Shown piece by piece: positions 1-8,800 of a DNA stretch of 53,955 nt (the stretch's first letter is position 1; the number at the start of each line of letters is the position of its first letter). The position numbers and the translations under genes are program-made. Source of the DNA: Planctomycetota bacterium (GTDB lineage Bacteria; Planctomycetota; Phycisphaerae; WQYP01). Where the stretch lies: assembly GCA_021790385.1 (NCBI GenBank), contig JAJYDW010000019.1, positions 1 to 53,955 of the forward strand. The letters run 5' to 3'. The notes under the pieces were generated by a model. The model did no database searches, was not told the DNA's origin, and saw only the letters and a program-made list of their open reading frames with translations.

Positions 1-2
1 TA

Positions 3-110
3 TTCGCACTAAATTACAGTCAGTACTGGCTGTCTTCGGCCTACTTTCCTGTCATCTTTATAGTAGGCGTGCTATACCCGGAAGTCAAAAAAAATGCCTG
101 CTTTTCTTAA
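3..110 (+). CDS. C-terminal fragment of a possible membrane protein
   Basis: An open frame enters from the left edge and stops at the TAA at 108-110, giving 35 residues. It has one hydrophobic stretch (YFPVIFIVGVLY) followed by a short basic tail, as at the C-terminus of a polytopic membrane protein. The piece is too short to name a family, and it could be a chance open frame. Confidence 0.3.
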   Translation, partial: FALNYSQYWLSSAYFPVIFIVGVLYPEVKKNACFS

Positions 111-454
111 TGTTCCGCGGGTATTGCTGAATCCGTGCGGCAAGCAGAGGTTGATGCCGCATGGGATGGATTATTATAAACGTCTTTCGGGATAAACGGT
201 TAGCAACAGTTGGAAGGGCTGACTGGCATGAAGAAAAGCCGCTCAATTAACAGGCCACGTGTGCCAGAGCTACTGGCGGCGGGTTCTTTGTGCATGGGTG
301 ATGGGGGACCTTGGTTTGCACGGTTGGCATTGGCGCAGCCTTGGGGGCGTGCGTTTAGTCGCCGAGTCGATCCAAACGCCCGCCCTTTAATCCGCGGCTG
401 ACATATTTTATATTGCCAAGGGGAAGGTCCTTGCGTTACCTACCTTTTTTATGA
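111..454. other. Intergenic region without a supported gene
   Basis: About 340 bases between the left-edge fragment and the 3' end of the protease gene. A 63-codon frame at 210-401 on the plus strand has no recognisable domain, signal peptide or convincing ribosome binding site, so it is not called. No clear terminator hairpin with a T-run was seen for the minus-strand gene ending at 455. Confidence 0.5.
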
Positions 455-2107
455 TTACAGGTGATGGCTTTTCGTGCGATGGATATCCTGGCGGCGACCG
501 AGTGGTGGCCGACGACGGCGATGCACCAGCAGTATCCCCATGCCAATTCCAAGCATGGCCAGTGCAGACGGCTCGGGAACGGAACTTTGGCCAAACCCGG
601 TGAAGTTATAGGCCATGGCGTAGGTTTCGGTAGCAGACACCTCGGCTGCACCGAGTTTAACCACTTCCAGATCATAAATGCCGGGAGCCAGAGTGGCCTC
701 AATTTGCTGCACGTTATCCACCTTGCTGGTGCTGGAAGCCAGCAACTGGCCGCTGGTGTTGTATAAATAGAGATCCAAATTATTCAAAACGCTCTGGTTG
801 GTTTGCATGTTCCAGGTAATGGTGGCGGTTAGTCCAAAGGAAGAGCCTTTGCTAGAAGACAGATCGAAAACGTAGTGGTTGGCGGCATTGGCCGAGCTGG
901 AACTGGTGGTAATGGTGTTAAGATCCCAGCCGCTCAGGTGCGTGGACGCCGCGGTGAAAACCGGGGCCGGAATGCTCGAACCGCTTGCCGAAGAGGAACT
1001 GGTGTATGTTTGCCGACCTGCGGCCAACTCCTGATAGGAATTATAAACATTAACAATACCCGCGCCATAGCGTGGATCCAGCGGCGTGGTGGCGTTGGCC
1101 ACAGGCGACAGATAGGATGTTACCGTTCCGGTTGTTGAGTTGTAGCTATAATTGTTGGTCCAGCCCGTGGGTTTGACGGCACCGTTCAGGAGCAGCACTT
1201 TGATGGTGCGTTCATTATCCGTCAAGGATGATGTGCCCGCGCCGCCAACATTGGCATTGGCGGCCTGTTCCAGGATGGCTGCTGCCCCGGCAACAATAGG
1301 TGCGGTGAAACTGGTGGCGCTGCCAGGCGCGGTAATATCCGGCTTGGATATGCCGCCGTAGGCCGGGCCGACGCCGGATGCCCCACCAAAGGCACCTACG
1401 GCAATGCCGTTGTAGTTGGTGGCGGGTGCATTGATCTGGCTCACGGGTGTGGTGCCGGTTTCGGTGCCCGTGCCGTCACCCACGGCGGTAACGAACAGGG
1501 TGTTGTGCAGGTTGGCGTAATTGTCATAAATATAGTTGTAGCTGAAGATTTGGCCGGAGCTGGCACCGGTGAAAGCGAAACTTTGATTGACAATGGACGG
1601 CTCGTTGGCAACGGTGGCGTTGTTGACCAGCACATATTGGTAGAAACTAAACGCATCAAAGACATCTACGTGGGCCACCCCCGGGGATACCGCACCGCTG
1701 CCGTTGTAAAATGTATCCGCCACGCTGGTAGCATGTCCGGAACCGTAGAGCGAACTGTAACCGCCGGTGGCGGGCAGGCTATAAGTGCCGTTGCTGTATA
1801 CCGGATTGTAACTGTAGTAAGTTATATGCGAGGCCATCGCTCCGGGGTTAGGCTCGTAGCCCCAGCCATTGGAAGTACTGTTGGAGGCGTCGGCTTCGGC
1901 CTGTGCGACGTTAATTCCCTGCCCGGTGAGTGATGGATTAAGCTGCCATAACTGGGTCAGACCGATTTCGGAGGCCTGACTTGAAGTGATGCCGGCTCGT
2001 GCCGATCCGGCAGAGGCCAGAGCTGCAGCCGCCACCAGGGCCGCCGTCATGCCCCGGGATCGCGTCAAACGACTCATAATGGACCGCACGCTGCTTGTTG
2101 TACGCAT
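455..2107 (-). CDS. Secreted subtilisin-like protein with PEP-CTERM anchor
   Basis: Predicted exported serine peptidase-like protein of 550 residues. A basic signal peptide (about 1-38, ending ARA) precedes a subtilase-like core. The catalytic His is in GHATSVA (H125) and the catalytic Ser in a SATSFTAP block (S266). The usual Asp motif is weak: the matching strand reads INVAQAEAD (E71/D73). The oxyanion Asn of typical subtilases appears to be Asp (VGDG, D211). A beta-rich C-terminal domain follows, then a PEP-CTERM signal (VPEPSALAMLG, hydrophobic helix, HRRRR). Such tails are recognised by exosortase in planctomycetes and other envelope-rich bacteria. About 17 residues run past the arginines, which is long for this signal. 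The ATG at 2107 is preceded by an AAAGGCGG-like site. Proteolytic activity is inference, since the Asp and Asn positions deviate. Confidence 0.82.
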   Translation of the reverse strand: MRTTSSVRSIMSRLTRSRGMTAALVAAAALASAGSARAGITSSQASEIGLTQLWQLNPSLTGQGINVAQAEADASNSTSNGWGYEPNPGAMASHITYYSYNPVYSNGTYSLPATGGYSSLYGSGHATSVADTFYNGSGAVSPGVAHVDVFDAFSFYQYVLVNNATVANEPSIVNQSFAFTGASSGQIFSYNYIYDNYANLHNTLFVTAVGDGTGTETGTTPVSQINAPATNYNGIAVGAFGGASGVGPAYGGISKPDITAPGSATSFTAPIVAGAAAILEQAANANVGGAGTSSLTDNERTIKVLLLNGAVKPTGWTNNYSYNSTTGTVTSYLSPVANATTPLDPRYGAGIVNVYNSYQELAAGRQTYTSSSSASGSSIPAPVFTAASTHLSGWDLNTITTSSSSANAANHYVFDLSSSKGSSFGLTATITWNMQTNQSVLNNLDLYLYNTSGQLLASSTSKVDNVQQIEATLAPGIYDLEVVKLGAAEVSATETYAMAYNFTGFGQSSVPEPSALAMLGIGMGILLVHRRRRPPLGRRQDIHRTKSHHL

Positions 2108-2131
2108 GAAACACCGCCTTTTATAACGCTC

Positions 2132-2155
2132 TCACATCAGCCTCCTTTGTTAGTC
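2132..2155 (-). promoter_or_regulatory. Leader with strong Shine-Dalgarno and a two-codon ORF
   Basis: On the minus strand, about 25 bases ahead of the protease start, a GACTAACAAAGGAGG block (2141-2155) is followed three bases later by ATG TGA (2137-2132). The Shine-Dalgarno here is stronger than the one directly before the protease ATG. The GACTAACAAA-GGAGG block recurs before the second PEP-CTERM gene (53705-53722). Either a translated mini-ORF affects protease expression, or this is a relic of an older start. Which is unknown. Confidence 0.4.
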
Positions 2156-2826
2156 CTTACATGGGGCGGATACGCACCGCCCCCGATGGCGACCGGCACC
2201 CCGGCTCGGCCGCATGTAATTTAATAGTGGAGTCATCTTGAATACTTCATTAAATAAACCATAATCGGAGAATTATTGGCAGTCCCCGGGAGTTCATAAA
2301 ACCACGCTCCACTGCCGCATGGCCACGATCCACGATTCCCCGAGCATCGGGCCTGCGGGCAAGGTTATCCATCGGCAGGCAAGAAACCGGGAATTACTCC
2401 AAAAGGCGGATTTTCGGGCCTGTTTTAGTTATAGTCCTCCGAGGAATAAATGTGCTCTCACTGGGCGATATGGTTATTTTTATCGGAGCAAGAGCGTCCG
2501 AGAAGTGCCGACGATATTATTTTTTTACCGGCACGTCCGAGTATATCCACCGGCGGGATCAGGACGTGCCCAAAAGGAGAATACCGCGATCTTTACACAT
2601 TGCCGCCTCAGCGAATGGCCGCAAAGCTCCCGCGAGCGACACGATCCATACAGCCAGCGGGTGGAAAATGTCCAGCCCGCGGCAGCAGCGGCCATGCGAT
2701 CGCCGGAATCGCGTGGATGTTGCAGGGCGAACGCCGGAACAGGCCAAAGCGGGATTGAGCGGTTAAAATAATCGAATCGTGGCCGGTTTAGTTCCGGCGC
2801 GGCAGCGCCAGCGGGAAAATGTATTC
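2156..2826. other. Long intergenic region between divergent genes
   Basis: About 670 bases. Three mutually overlapping frames of 100-150 codons lie on the plus strand around 2319-2771, and one of 62 codons on the minus strand. None has domain-like composition or a ribosome binding site, and because they overlap at most one could be real. The region should hold the promoters of the divergent protease and MFS genes. An AT-rich stretch at 2221-2280 is the most promoter-like part, but no good -35/-10 pair was identified. Confidence 0.4.
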
Positions 2827-4011
2827 ATGAAAGTGTCTTCGACCCTTGAATCAAAACCGGCCATATCGGAAACCTCGGGGGGCGGTTCCAGTCTTGGTTG
2901 GTTGGCCGTAGCTCATCTGCTCAATGATGGAGCGGCATTTTATCTGCCGGCAATTTTACCGGCGATACTTACCGAACTTCATTATTCGGTGCGGATGGCT
3001 GGCGTACTGGTTACCACGTTGTACGTTGGCCAGGCACTGCAGCCGGTGGCCGGCTTGTGGGCGGACTATGTCGGCGGGCGATGGTTGGTCATTGTCGGTC
3101 TGCTGATGTGTACGTGTGGCGCGGCGCTCATCGGGCTTTCGCCCAATATCGGGGTGCTCATACTGCTGATTCTTTTGTCCGGTCTGGGCAGCACCATTTT
3201 TCATCCCCAAGCTTTGGCGGCGGTGCGCTCGCTCACGCACAAGCGCCACGGGCTTGGCATGTCGATATTTCTGGTGGGCGGTGAATTGGGACGGGGGCTT
3301 TGGCCAACCCTGACCAGCCTGATTGTGGTGTGGCTGGGATTGCCCAGCCTGTGGCTGATCGCCCTGCCGACGGTGGCGCTTTTGCCCGTGTTGATGCGTA
3401 CCACCCCCTCACTTCCGGCCCGCCATGAACATGCCCCGCCGATCAACTGGAAAGCCCATCGCCGGCCGGCGCTGGTGCTGGTGATGTACTCCGCATTGCG
3501 CGGCGTGGTGTGCTTCGGAACCATTGCTTTTGTGCCGTTTTTATGGAAAAGCCGGGGAGGAGCATTAGTTTCGGGGGCCAGTATTCTTACCGCGTTGCTG
3601 GTAACGGGGGTGGCAGGCCAGATTGCCGGCGGAGCGATAGCCGATCGATTTGGACGAAGGCATTTGCTCATGACCAGTGCGCTGCTGCTGGCTCTGCTCA
3701 CGCCATTATGGCCGGCGGTCTCAGGGTTGCTGTTATGGCTTTTAGCAGCCGTGTTGGGCGTGGTGATGTTTTGTACATTTTCAGCGACACTGATTATCGG
3801 GCAGGATATTTTTGTGGAAAACAAAGCCTTAGGCTCGGGCATTGCACTGGGTTTTTCCAATGCGATCGGCGCCATTTGCCTGGCCCCACTGGGCCTGGCC
3901 GCCAAGGCATGGGGCGTAAATTCCATTTTCTATTTACTCACCGGTGCGGCCATCCTGATGTGTGGATCCGCACTGCTGATTTCCAAACGGGTGCATCCAG
4001 CCATGCACTGA
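2827..4011 (+). CDS. MFS exporter, fosmidomycin-resistance (Fsr) type
   Basis: Inner-membrane major facilitator protein of about 394 residues with roughly twelve hydrophobic segments. The N-terminal AHLLNDGAAFYLPAILPAIL block and the GLGSTIFHPQAL motif in the first half are hallmarks of the Fsr branch, whose Escherichia coli member exports fosmidomycin. The conserved MFS loop recurs as ADRFGRR in the second half. An upstream in-frame ATG at 2779 would add 16 hydrophilic residues. The ATG at 2827 is preferred because a GGGAAAA site lies at suitable distance and the protein then begins like relatives. It stands alone, with about 185 bases before the next gene. The substrate cannot be read from sequence; a drug or small-metabolite efflux role is inferred. 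Confidence 0.85.
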   Translation: MKVSSTLESKPAISETSGGGSSLGWLAVAHLLNDGAAFYLPAILPAILTELHYSVRMAGVLVTTLYVGQALQPVAGLWADYVGGRWLVIVGLLMCTCGAALIGLSPNIGVLILLILLSGLGSTIFHPQALAAVRSLTHKRHGLGMSIFLVGGELGRGLWPTLTSLIVVWLGLPSLWLIALPTVALLPVLMRTTPSLPARHEHAPPINWKAHRRPALVLVMYSALRGVVCFGTIAFVPFLWKSRGGALVSGASILTALLVTGVAGQIAGGAIADRFGRRHLLMTSALLLALLTPLWPAVSGLLLWLLAAVLGVVMFCTFSATLIIGQDIFVENKALGSGIALGFSNAIGAICLAPLGLAAKAWGVNSIFYLLTGAAILMCGSALLISKRVHPAMH

Positions 4012-4195
4012 GATTGCCCAGTCATAATCGATGGTGGCCATATTTCGTCTGCCGCTGGAAAATGTCCGGTCTGGAGCTTTTATGGCGGATTGGCCGGTAT
4101 TTGACAATCCAAGGCACAGCAGGGTCTAATGTTTCTCCGGCCGGTTGTGTTTGAGCCGGTGACCACGTGGATCTATTGATTATTAAGGATGGCTC

Positions 4196-4960
4196 ATGGC
4201 AATTGTGGAATCCACCGCAGGCATTGTTACCGAGCAGCACCGGCAGCAGTTTCAACAGGAGGGATGGTTTCTACTTAAGAATGTAGTTCCGCAGGAGCAC
4301 CTGGAATTACTGCGGCGCAACGCCCAGTATGCCATCGATAAGTGCGATGCCGAAATGGACCACCGCCGGGTGGATGTGCTGGGCCTGAACCATCGCGGCA
4401 AACGTTATTTTTCAGCCTTGGTATTTAAGGAGCGTCCGGAACTTCGCCAATTTCTTTTCTCCGATCTGATGGCCCAGATCTGCCAGGCTACGCTGGGACC
4501 GAATACTTGGCTGTTCTGGGAACAGTATGTGATTAAATGTGCAGACAAAGGCATGAAGTTCAGTTGGCATCAGGATTCCGGCTACGTGGGTGATCCGAAT
4601 CATAAACCTTATCTCACCTGCTGGATTACTCTGGATGATGTCACCGAAGAAAACGGCACGGTGTACCTGCTGCCCTACAGCGTCAGCGGCATTCGCACGT
4701 GGGTTAAGCACATTCAAGAGCCGGGAAGCAATGACCTGGTCGGCTATTTTGGCCGCGAACGCGGCGTGGCAGTGGTGGCTCCGGCGGGGAGCATTGCGGT
4801 GTTTTCCAGTTACGTGTTTCACAGCAGCGGGGCCAACCTGACCAATCGCATGCGTCGGGTATACCTGGCCCAATATTCGGCCCAGGTGATGCATCGTAGC
4901 GATACGGATCCTTCCGATGCATTTCTGGCCGAAGGACGAAACATCAGTTCCAGCACCTGA
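4196..4960 (+). CDS. Phytanoyl-CoA dioxygenase (PhyH) family oxygenase
   Basis: Predicted cytosolic Fe(II)/2-oxoglutarate-dependent oxygenase of 254 residues, normal for the family. The iron-binding facial triad is visible as WHQDSGY (H125, D127) and a distal FHSSGAN (H209), with an RMRR block (R218-R221) placed to bind 2-oxoglutarate. The first 35 residues (QFQQEGWFLLKNVV) match the usual PhyH opening. The start has an AAGGATG ribosome binding site. PhyH proteins hydroxylate very diverse substrates, and bacterial members often act in secondary metabolism or on small molecules, so the substrate is unknown. The LMW phosphatase-like gene follows about 80 bases downstream on the same strand. Confidence 0.88.
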   Translation: MAIVESTAGIVTEQHRQQFQQEGWFLLKNVVPQEHLELLRRNAQYAIDKCDAEMDHRRVDVLGLNHRGKRYFSALVFKERPELRQFLFSDLMAQICQATLGPNTWLFWEQYVIKCADKGMKFSWHQDSGYVGDPNHKPYLTCWITLDDVTEENGTVYLLPYSVSGIRTWVKHIQEPGSNDLVGYFGRERGVAVVAPAGSIAVFSSYVFHSSGANLTNRMRRVYLAQYSAQVMHRSDTDPSDAFLAEGRNISSST

Positions 4961-5041
4961 TCCGCTCGATGGAAAAGACCTTGCCGTACGTCCCTGGCAT
5001 AAGCGTGTCCTGGTAGTGGGTTTTTACCGGTTGATTTGAAC

Positions 5042-5512
5042 ATGACGCAGTTGTACATTCCGCCGGCTCATCAGGTGCTGTTTCTTTGTACGGGCAATTA
5101 TTATCGCAGTCGCTTCGCCGAAATTATCTTTTCCACCCTGGCTGAAAAAAAGCGTATTCCATGGACCGCCCATTCCCGCGGCTTGCGCATGGGCATGGGG
5201 GTTGGCAACATTGGACCCATTTCGCCGCTGGCATTGGACGCGTTGGCCGAGCATGGCATCAGCCTGCGGCTGCCCATCCGTTATCCGCAGCGGGCCACCG
5301 CCATGGATTTTCAGACAGCATCCCTTATTATCGGCATGGATGAATCGGAACATCGCCGGATGATCGTTGAAAGTTTTCCGCAGTACGCAGACCGCGTTGA
5401 ATACTGGTATATTCACGATCTGGACCGCAGCAGTCCGGAGAAGGCCCTGACCGAGATCGAAACTCGGGTGCGGGCATTAGTGGGCCGTCTTTTGAATACC
5501 AAGGAAGAGTAG
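5042..5512 (+). CDS. Low-molecular-weight phosphotyrosine phosphatase family protein
   Basis: Small cytosolic protein of 156 residues from the ATG at 5042 (a TTG two codons upstream is an alternative start). The N-terminal P-loop reads FLCTGNYYRSR and fits the C-X5-R signature (C16, R22). Family members are protein-tyrosine or protein-arginine phosphatases, or arsenate reductase-like. The residue after RS is Arg rather than the usual Pro. The general-acid Asp is expected near YIHDLDRSS (about 127-135), but the canonical DPY is absent. It is therefore a divergent member whose activity is likely but not certain. No strong Shine-Dalgarno precedes the start. Confidence 0.8.
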   Translation: MTQLYIPPAHQVLFLCTGNYYRSRFAEIIFSTLAEKKRIPWTAHSRGLRMGMGVGNIGPISPLALDALAEHGISLRLPIRYPQRATAMDFQTASLIIGMDESEHRRMIVESFPQYADRVEYWYIHDLDRSSPEKALTEIETRVRALVGRLLNTKEE

Positions 5513-5643
5513 CTTTTCACCAAGCCGGTGGCCGTGCTAAGTTTGACCTGCCACGGATGAATTCCAGCTTCACTCCACTGGCACAGACCTCCGGCCTTTG
5601 ACACTTGGCGGACTTTTCCCGGCGCACAGGCCGTCCACAGCCT

Positions 5644-5680
5644 TTGACGCGCACCATAGCGCTGGCCTACACTGGCGAAA
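5644..5680 (+). promoter_or_regulatory. Sigma-70-type promoter giving a leaderless transcript
   Basis: TTGACG at 5644-5649 and TACACT at 5668-5673 are 18 bases apart. The A of the HAD start ATG (5680) is the seventh base after the -10 box, where transcription normally begins. There is no Shine-Dalgarno before this ATG. A leaderless mRNA is inferred. Confidence 0.5.
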
Positions 5681-6594
5681 TGAAAACAGGTTCTCCATCC
5701 CTTCCTCATCAATCATGCAACGCGCCGTCTGTTAGCGTTGTCGCCTGCGATCTGGATGGCACGCTCATCGGGCGCGACCATCGCATTCATCCCGATGATG
5801 TCGCCGCCATCCGGCGTCTGCGTGATGCCGGCGTTCATTTCGCAATCTGCACCGGCCGCAGCATCATTGAAAGCCATGATGTACTCTCGGAACTGCAACT
5901 CACGGGTCCGGGCGTTTTTGTTACCGGAGCGGTGGTCGCGGACATGGCGGATCGGCTAACGTTGCATCGGCGCACATTGCCGGCAGCATCCATTGTCCGG
6001 CTCATCGATTTTTTCTCCGATCTCGGTCACGCCAGTCTGGCGCTTATTGATGAAGATGAGTCCGCCGCCCCTTACTACGTATTGACCAGCCATGGGCCTG
6101 TACACCCCGCCACCAGCGAATGGTTTGTGCGCAATCGGGTACAAGCCCGCCCAATCACCCAGATGGACGGCGCGTTGCAGCAGCATGTGGTGCGCATCGG
6201 CATTGTGGTTGAAAGGCCGGAAACTCCGCGTATCGAAGCGGAATTGCGCAGACACTTCGGCACGGATATTTATTTTCTCTCCATCAAAGCTCCCCTCTTT
6301 GATTGCCATGTGATTGAGGTGTTTCATCCAGAAGTCAGCAAATGGTCCGGCATTATCTCCCTTTGCCGGCAGTTGAATCTGGCACCGGAGACGGTGGCAG
6401 CCATCGGCGACGATGTCAATGATATTCCCATGCTGCGCCACGCTCATATCAGTTTCGCCATGGCCAGTGCCGATGAACACGTCAAAGCCGCCGCCAAGCA
6501 CACCACCCGTAGCCAGCCCCAGGGCGGAGTGGCCGCGGCCATTGCCCAGCTATTTGATGAAGGGCGCATTGTCAGTGGCCGTCACGGCACGTAG
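5680..6594 (+). CDS. HAD-superfamily Cof-type phosphatase
   Basis: Cytosolic hydrolase of 304 residues of the Cof/YbiV type, which dephosphorylates sugar phosphates or similar metabolites. Motif I is ACDLDGTL (nucleophile D24, acid/base D26) and the C-terminal magnesium motif is GDDVNDIPML. Between them lies the large C2-type cap domain. An in-frame start at 5605 would add 25 residues not expected before motif I, and the promoter geometry supports the ATG at 5680. The 3' end overlaps the convergent sppA-like gene by 13 bases. The specific substrate cannot be inferred. Confidence 0.88.
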   Translation: MKTGSPSLPHQSCNAPSVSVVACDLDGTLIGRDHRIHPDDVAAIRRLRDAGVHFAICTGRSIIESHDVLSELQLTGPGVFVTGAVVADMADRLTLHRRTLPAASIVRLIDFFSDLGHASLALIDEDESAAPYYVLTSHGPVHPATSEWFVRNRVQARPITQMDGALQQHVVRIGIVVERPETPRIEAELRRHFGTDIYFLSIKAPLFDCHVIEVFHPEVSKWSGIISLCRQLNLAPETVAAIGDDVNDIPMLRHAHISFAMASADEHVKAAAKHTTRSQPQGGVAAAIAQLFDEGRIVSGRHGT

Positions 6595-7610
6595 AGATAT
6601 TCAAATTTCGGGCTAAGCATCTGGGTGACCAAGCGCGGGGAGATCTGCATTCTCATCCCGGAAACCGCGCTTTGCACTTTGATCAACGACAGCAAACCCT
6701 GATTCGGCGAAAGTTCCACCACGGTGGGATGGTAAATATCGGCCAGCTTGGCCGCAGCATGAATGGCCGCACTTTCATAACCAATGTGGTCCACCAGACC
6801 TTTTTCCAGCGCTTTTTGAGCCGTCCACACTTTGCCATTGGCAATATTGGCCACCGGTTCGTCCAGACGCGAGCCCCGGCTTTTCTGGATCACCGCTTCA
6901 AAGCGGGCATCATCTGAGTTGAGTAAATCAATGAGATAGCTCTTCACCGCCGGGGTGTAGGTGGACCATGGAGCGCCAGCCTCTTTCCAGACGGCCGGCG
7001 TGCTGGTAAGCACTTCGGGTTTGACCCCGATTTTTTTAAGCAAACCGGTTACCTGAAATCCCGGCAGCATCACGCCTATGCTTCCAGTCACCGTGGTTGG
7101 TTCCGCAAAAAGCTGTCGGCCGGCCATGGAAATATAGTATGCGCCGCTCGCCGCCATGGCCCCCATGCTGACCACCACGGGCTTGTTAAGCGTCTTGAGG
7201 CCGTCGAGTGCATGGTAAATTTCGTCGGCGTCGCTGACGCCGCCGCCAGGAGAATCCACCCGCAGCACCACCGCGCGAATGTTCGGACTGTGGCGTATCA
7301 GGTACACGTCTTTTTGTACTGCGGATGCAGTGGCTCCATCAATGGTGCCATCAATGGGAATCACCGCGATTTTATCCTGACCGCCGGCGCGAAGCACAGT
7401 TTCTGTGATGTTCTGGCCGGAAGGCAGACCGCTTTTGACCATGTGCAGCGCCATCAAGGCGATAAGCAGCACCACGTTAAGCCCCAGAGAGGCCAGCAGT
7501 ATCAACCCCAGAACCACGCGCAGAAATGTACCCGCAAACCCCGATCTGGCGCTGGAAATGTGAATCACCGATCCCGCCGGTACCGTTGTAGTGGTTGTTG
7601 GTTCAGCCAT
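6582..7610 (-). CDS. sppA: Signal peptide peptidase SppA-like serine protease (S49)
   Basis: Membrane-anchored S49 peptidase of 342 residues, the short SppA form. One transmembrane segment spans about residues 28-58. The peptidase fold follows with VDSPGGGVSDADEI, the nucleophile Ser in AASGAYYIS (S155) and the catalytic Lys in VWKEAGAPW (K209). These form the Ser-Lys dyad that degrades cleaved signal peptides and membrane fragments on the outer face of the inner membrane. A longer frame begins at 7667, but the ATG at 7610 has a strong AAGGAGG site, so it is chosen. Convergent with the HAD gene, with 13 bases of overlap at the 3' ends. Confidence 0.88.
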   Translation of the reverse strand: MAEPTTTTTVPAGSVIHISSARSGFAGTFLRVVLGLILLASLGLNVVLLIALMALHMVKSGLPSGQNITETVLRAGGQDKIAVIPIDGTIDGATASAVQKDVYLIRHSPNIRAVVLRVDSPGGGVSDADEIYHALDGLKTLNKPVVVSMGAMAASGAYYISMAGRQLFAEPTTVTGSIGVMLPGFQVTGLLKKIGVKPEVLTSTPAVWKEAGAPWSTYTPAVKSYLIDLLNSDDARFEAVIQKSRGSRLDEPVANIANGKVWTAQKALEKGLVDHIGYESAAIHAAAKLADIYHPTVVELSPNQGLLSLIKVQSAVSGMRMQISPRLVTQMLSPKFEYLYVP

Positions 7611-7721
7611 GACAATGCCTCCTTGAAAAATTCGCTCTTCGCTCGCCGATATTTTCCACACCGGCAAGCCGGCATGGTTTTATTGCCGAAACGCCACTTT
7701 GGATGCCATAGGTGGCGGCCT

Positions 7722-8483
7722 TCAGGCAATTCCCATCTTTTTAAGATTTTCCAGGCTGCTGCGTACTGCCTCCAACGGCGGCAGGTCATAACAATTGTCC
7801 TGTTCGACAATATACCACTTCACGCCCACCTTCGGAGCAGCCTGAAATATACCCTTCCAATCCAATATGCCGCTGCCCACCGGGGAAAACTTGCGCTCCG
7901 GTCCGGCAGCCATGTCTTTGCAATGCAGCAGCGGAAGCCGTCCACTGAGCTTATGCATAATAGTTACCGGATTCTCTCCGGCAAACTTTACCCAGTAGAC
8001 ATCCAATTCGAAACCGAGGTCCTTGGCATCAGCACTGGACAACATGATATCCAACCCCTTGGAACCACCCAGGTTCTGGAATTCAAAATCATGATTATGG
8101 TAGCAGAAGGTAAAGCCTTGGGCGTTCAGTTTAGAGCCTATGCTCGCCAGAATATTGGCCTGCTTTTTCCAATCTTCGGCAGTCTTGCGGCGAGTATCGG
8201 GCATGTAAGGGCACACCAGATGAGAAACCCCTGCTTCGCCATAGTAAGCCGCGACCGCATCTAAATTAGCCTCCAATTGTTCAATACCCACATGCGCTCC
8301 AGCCATGGCCAGGCCCATCGCGGCCATTTCTTTTTTCAGATTAGCCGCCGATAATATGGTGCGTGTATCCACCAGTTCCACCCCTTTGTAGCCCATTTTC
8401 GCCACACTGCGGCAGGTGCCCAGAAAATCGCGGGCAATAAGATCGCGCAAGGTATAAAGCTGAACGGCAACCGGAATACTCAT
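7722..8483 (-). CDS. Sugar phosphate isomerase/epimerase-like TIM-barrel protein
   Basis: Protein of 253 residues of the xylose isomerase-like TIM-barrel family (AP endonuclease 2 fold). Barrel strands carry VQLYTLRD, KGVELVDT, FTFCYHNHDFEF, GFELDVYWV and LLHCKDM. The conserved Glu, His, Asp and His residues on these strands are typical divalent-metal ligands. Planctomycetes carry many paralogues, some acting in inositol or keto-sugar catabolism. There is no signal peptide, so it is probably cytosolic. An AAAAGGGG site precedes the ATG. It lies 111 bases upstream of sppA on the same strand and may be co-transcribed with it. The substrate is unknown. Confidence 0.8.
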   Translation of the reverse strand: MSIPVAVQLYTLRDLIARDFLGTCRSVAKMGYKGVELVDTRTILSAANLKKEMAAMGLAMAGAHVGIEQLEANLDAVAAYYGEAGVSHLVCPYMPDTRRKTAEDWKKQANILASIGSKLNAQGFTFCYHNHDFEFQNLGGSKGLDIMLSSADAKDLGFELDVYWVKFAGENPVTIMHKLSGRLPLLHCKDMAAGPERKFSPVGSGILDWKGIFQAAPKVGVKWYIVEQDNCYDLPPLEAVRSSLENLKKMGIA

Positions 8484-8800
8484 TTAAACCCCTTTTTTAA
8501 ATTCAACCCAAATTCAACCACCTTGGAACCATCCAGACTTCCAGGCTTTTGACTATAACTTCATCATAGAACGTTTTCCTGGCAATGCAACAAATTGGCG
8601 CTACGCTCTTCGACCTTCGACCGCCACCGCTCCGCTGCCGCCGGTTACAGGTACCGGCTTATTACCGCAGCCAAAGGGAATATTTGTTTTACCTGAAAAT
8701 CACCGTAATAAAAAACCGGCAAAGGCGTTGCCTTCTCTTGGATGGAACCGCATGGCCGGCCATAGCGGCTAAGCCATTTTCAAATGCTTAACGCAGGATC
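8484..8800. other. Intergenic region between divergent genes with possible promoter
   Basis: About 317 bases between the divergent isomerase and GH35 genes, with no gene supported. A hairpin CCGGT-7 nt-ACCGG lies at 8641-8657. A plus-strand promoter candidate follows, TTGTTT (8684-8689), 16 bases, TAATAA (8706-8711), with about 90 bases of leader before the GH35 start. A minus-strand TATAGT near 8557 could serve the isomerase, but its -35 is poor. Confidence 0.35.

Noticed and set aside
2319..2771. Overlapping plus-strand frames of 100-150 codons upstream of the MFS gene
   Set aside because: Three frames overlap one another, none has a ribosome binding site or recognisable motif.
3201..3926. 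241-codon minus-strand frame inside the MFS gene
   Set aside because: It is antisense to a clear transporter gene with many helices; the product is low-complexity and basic.
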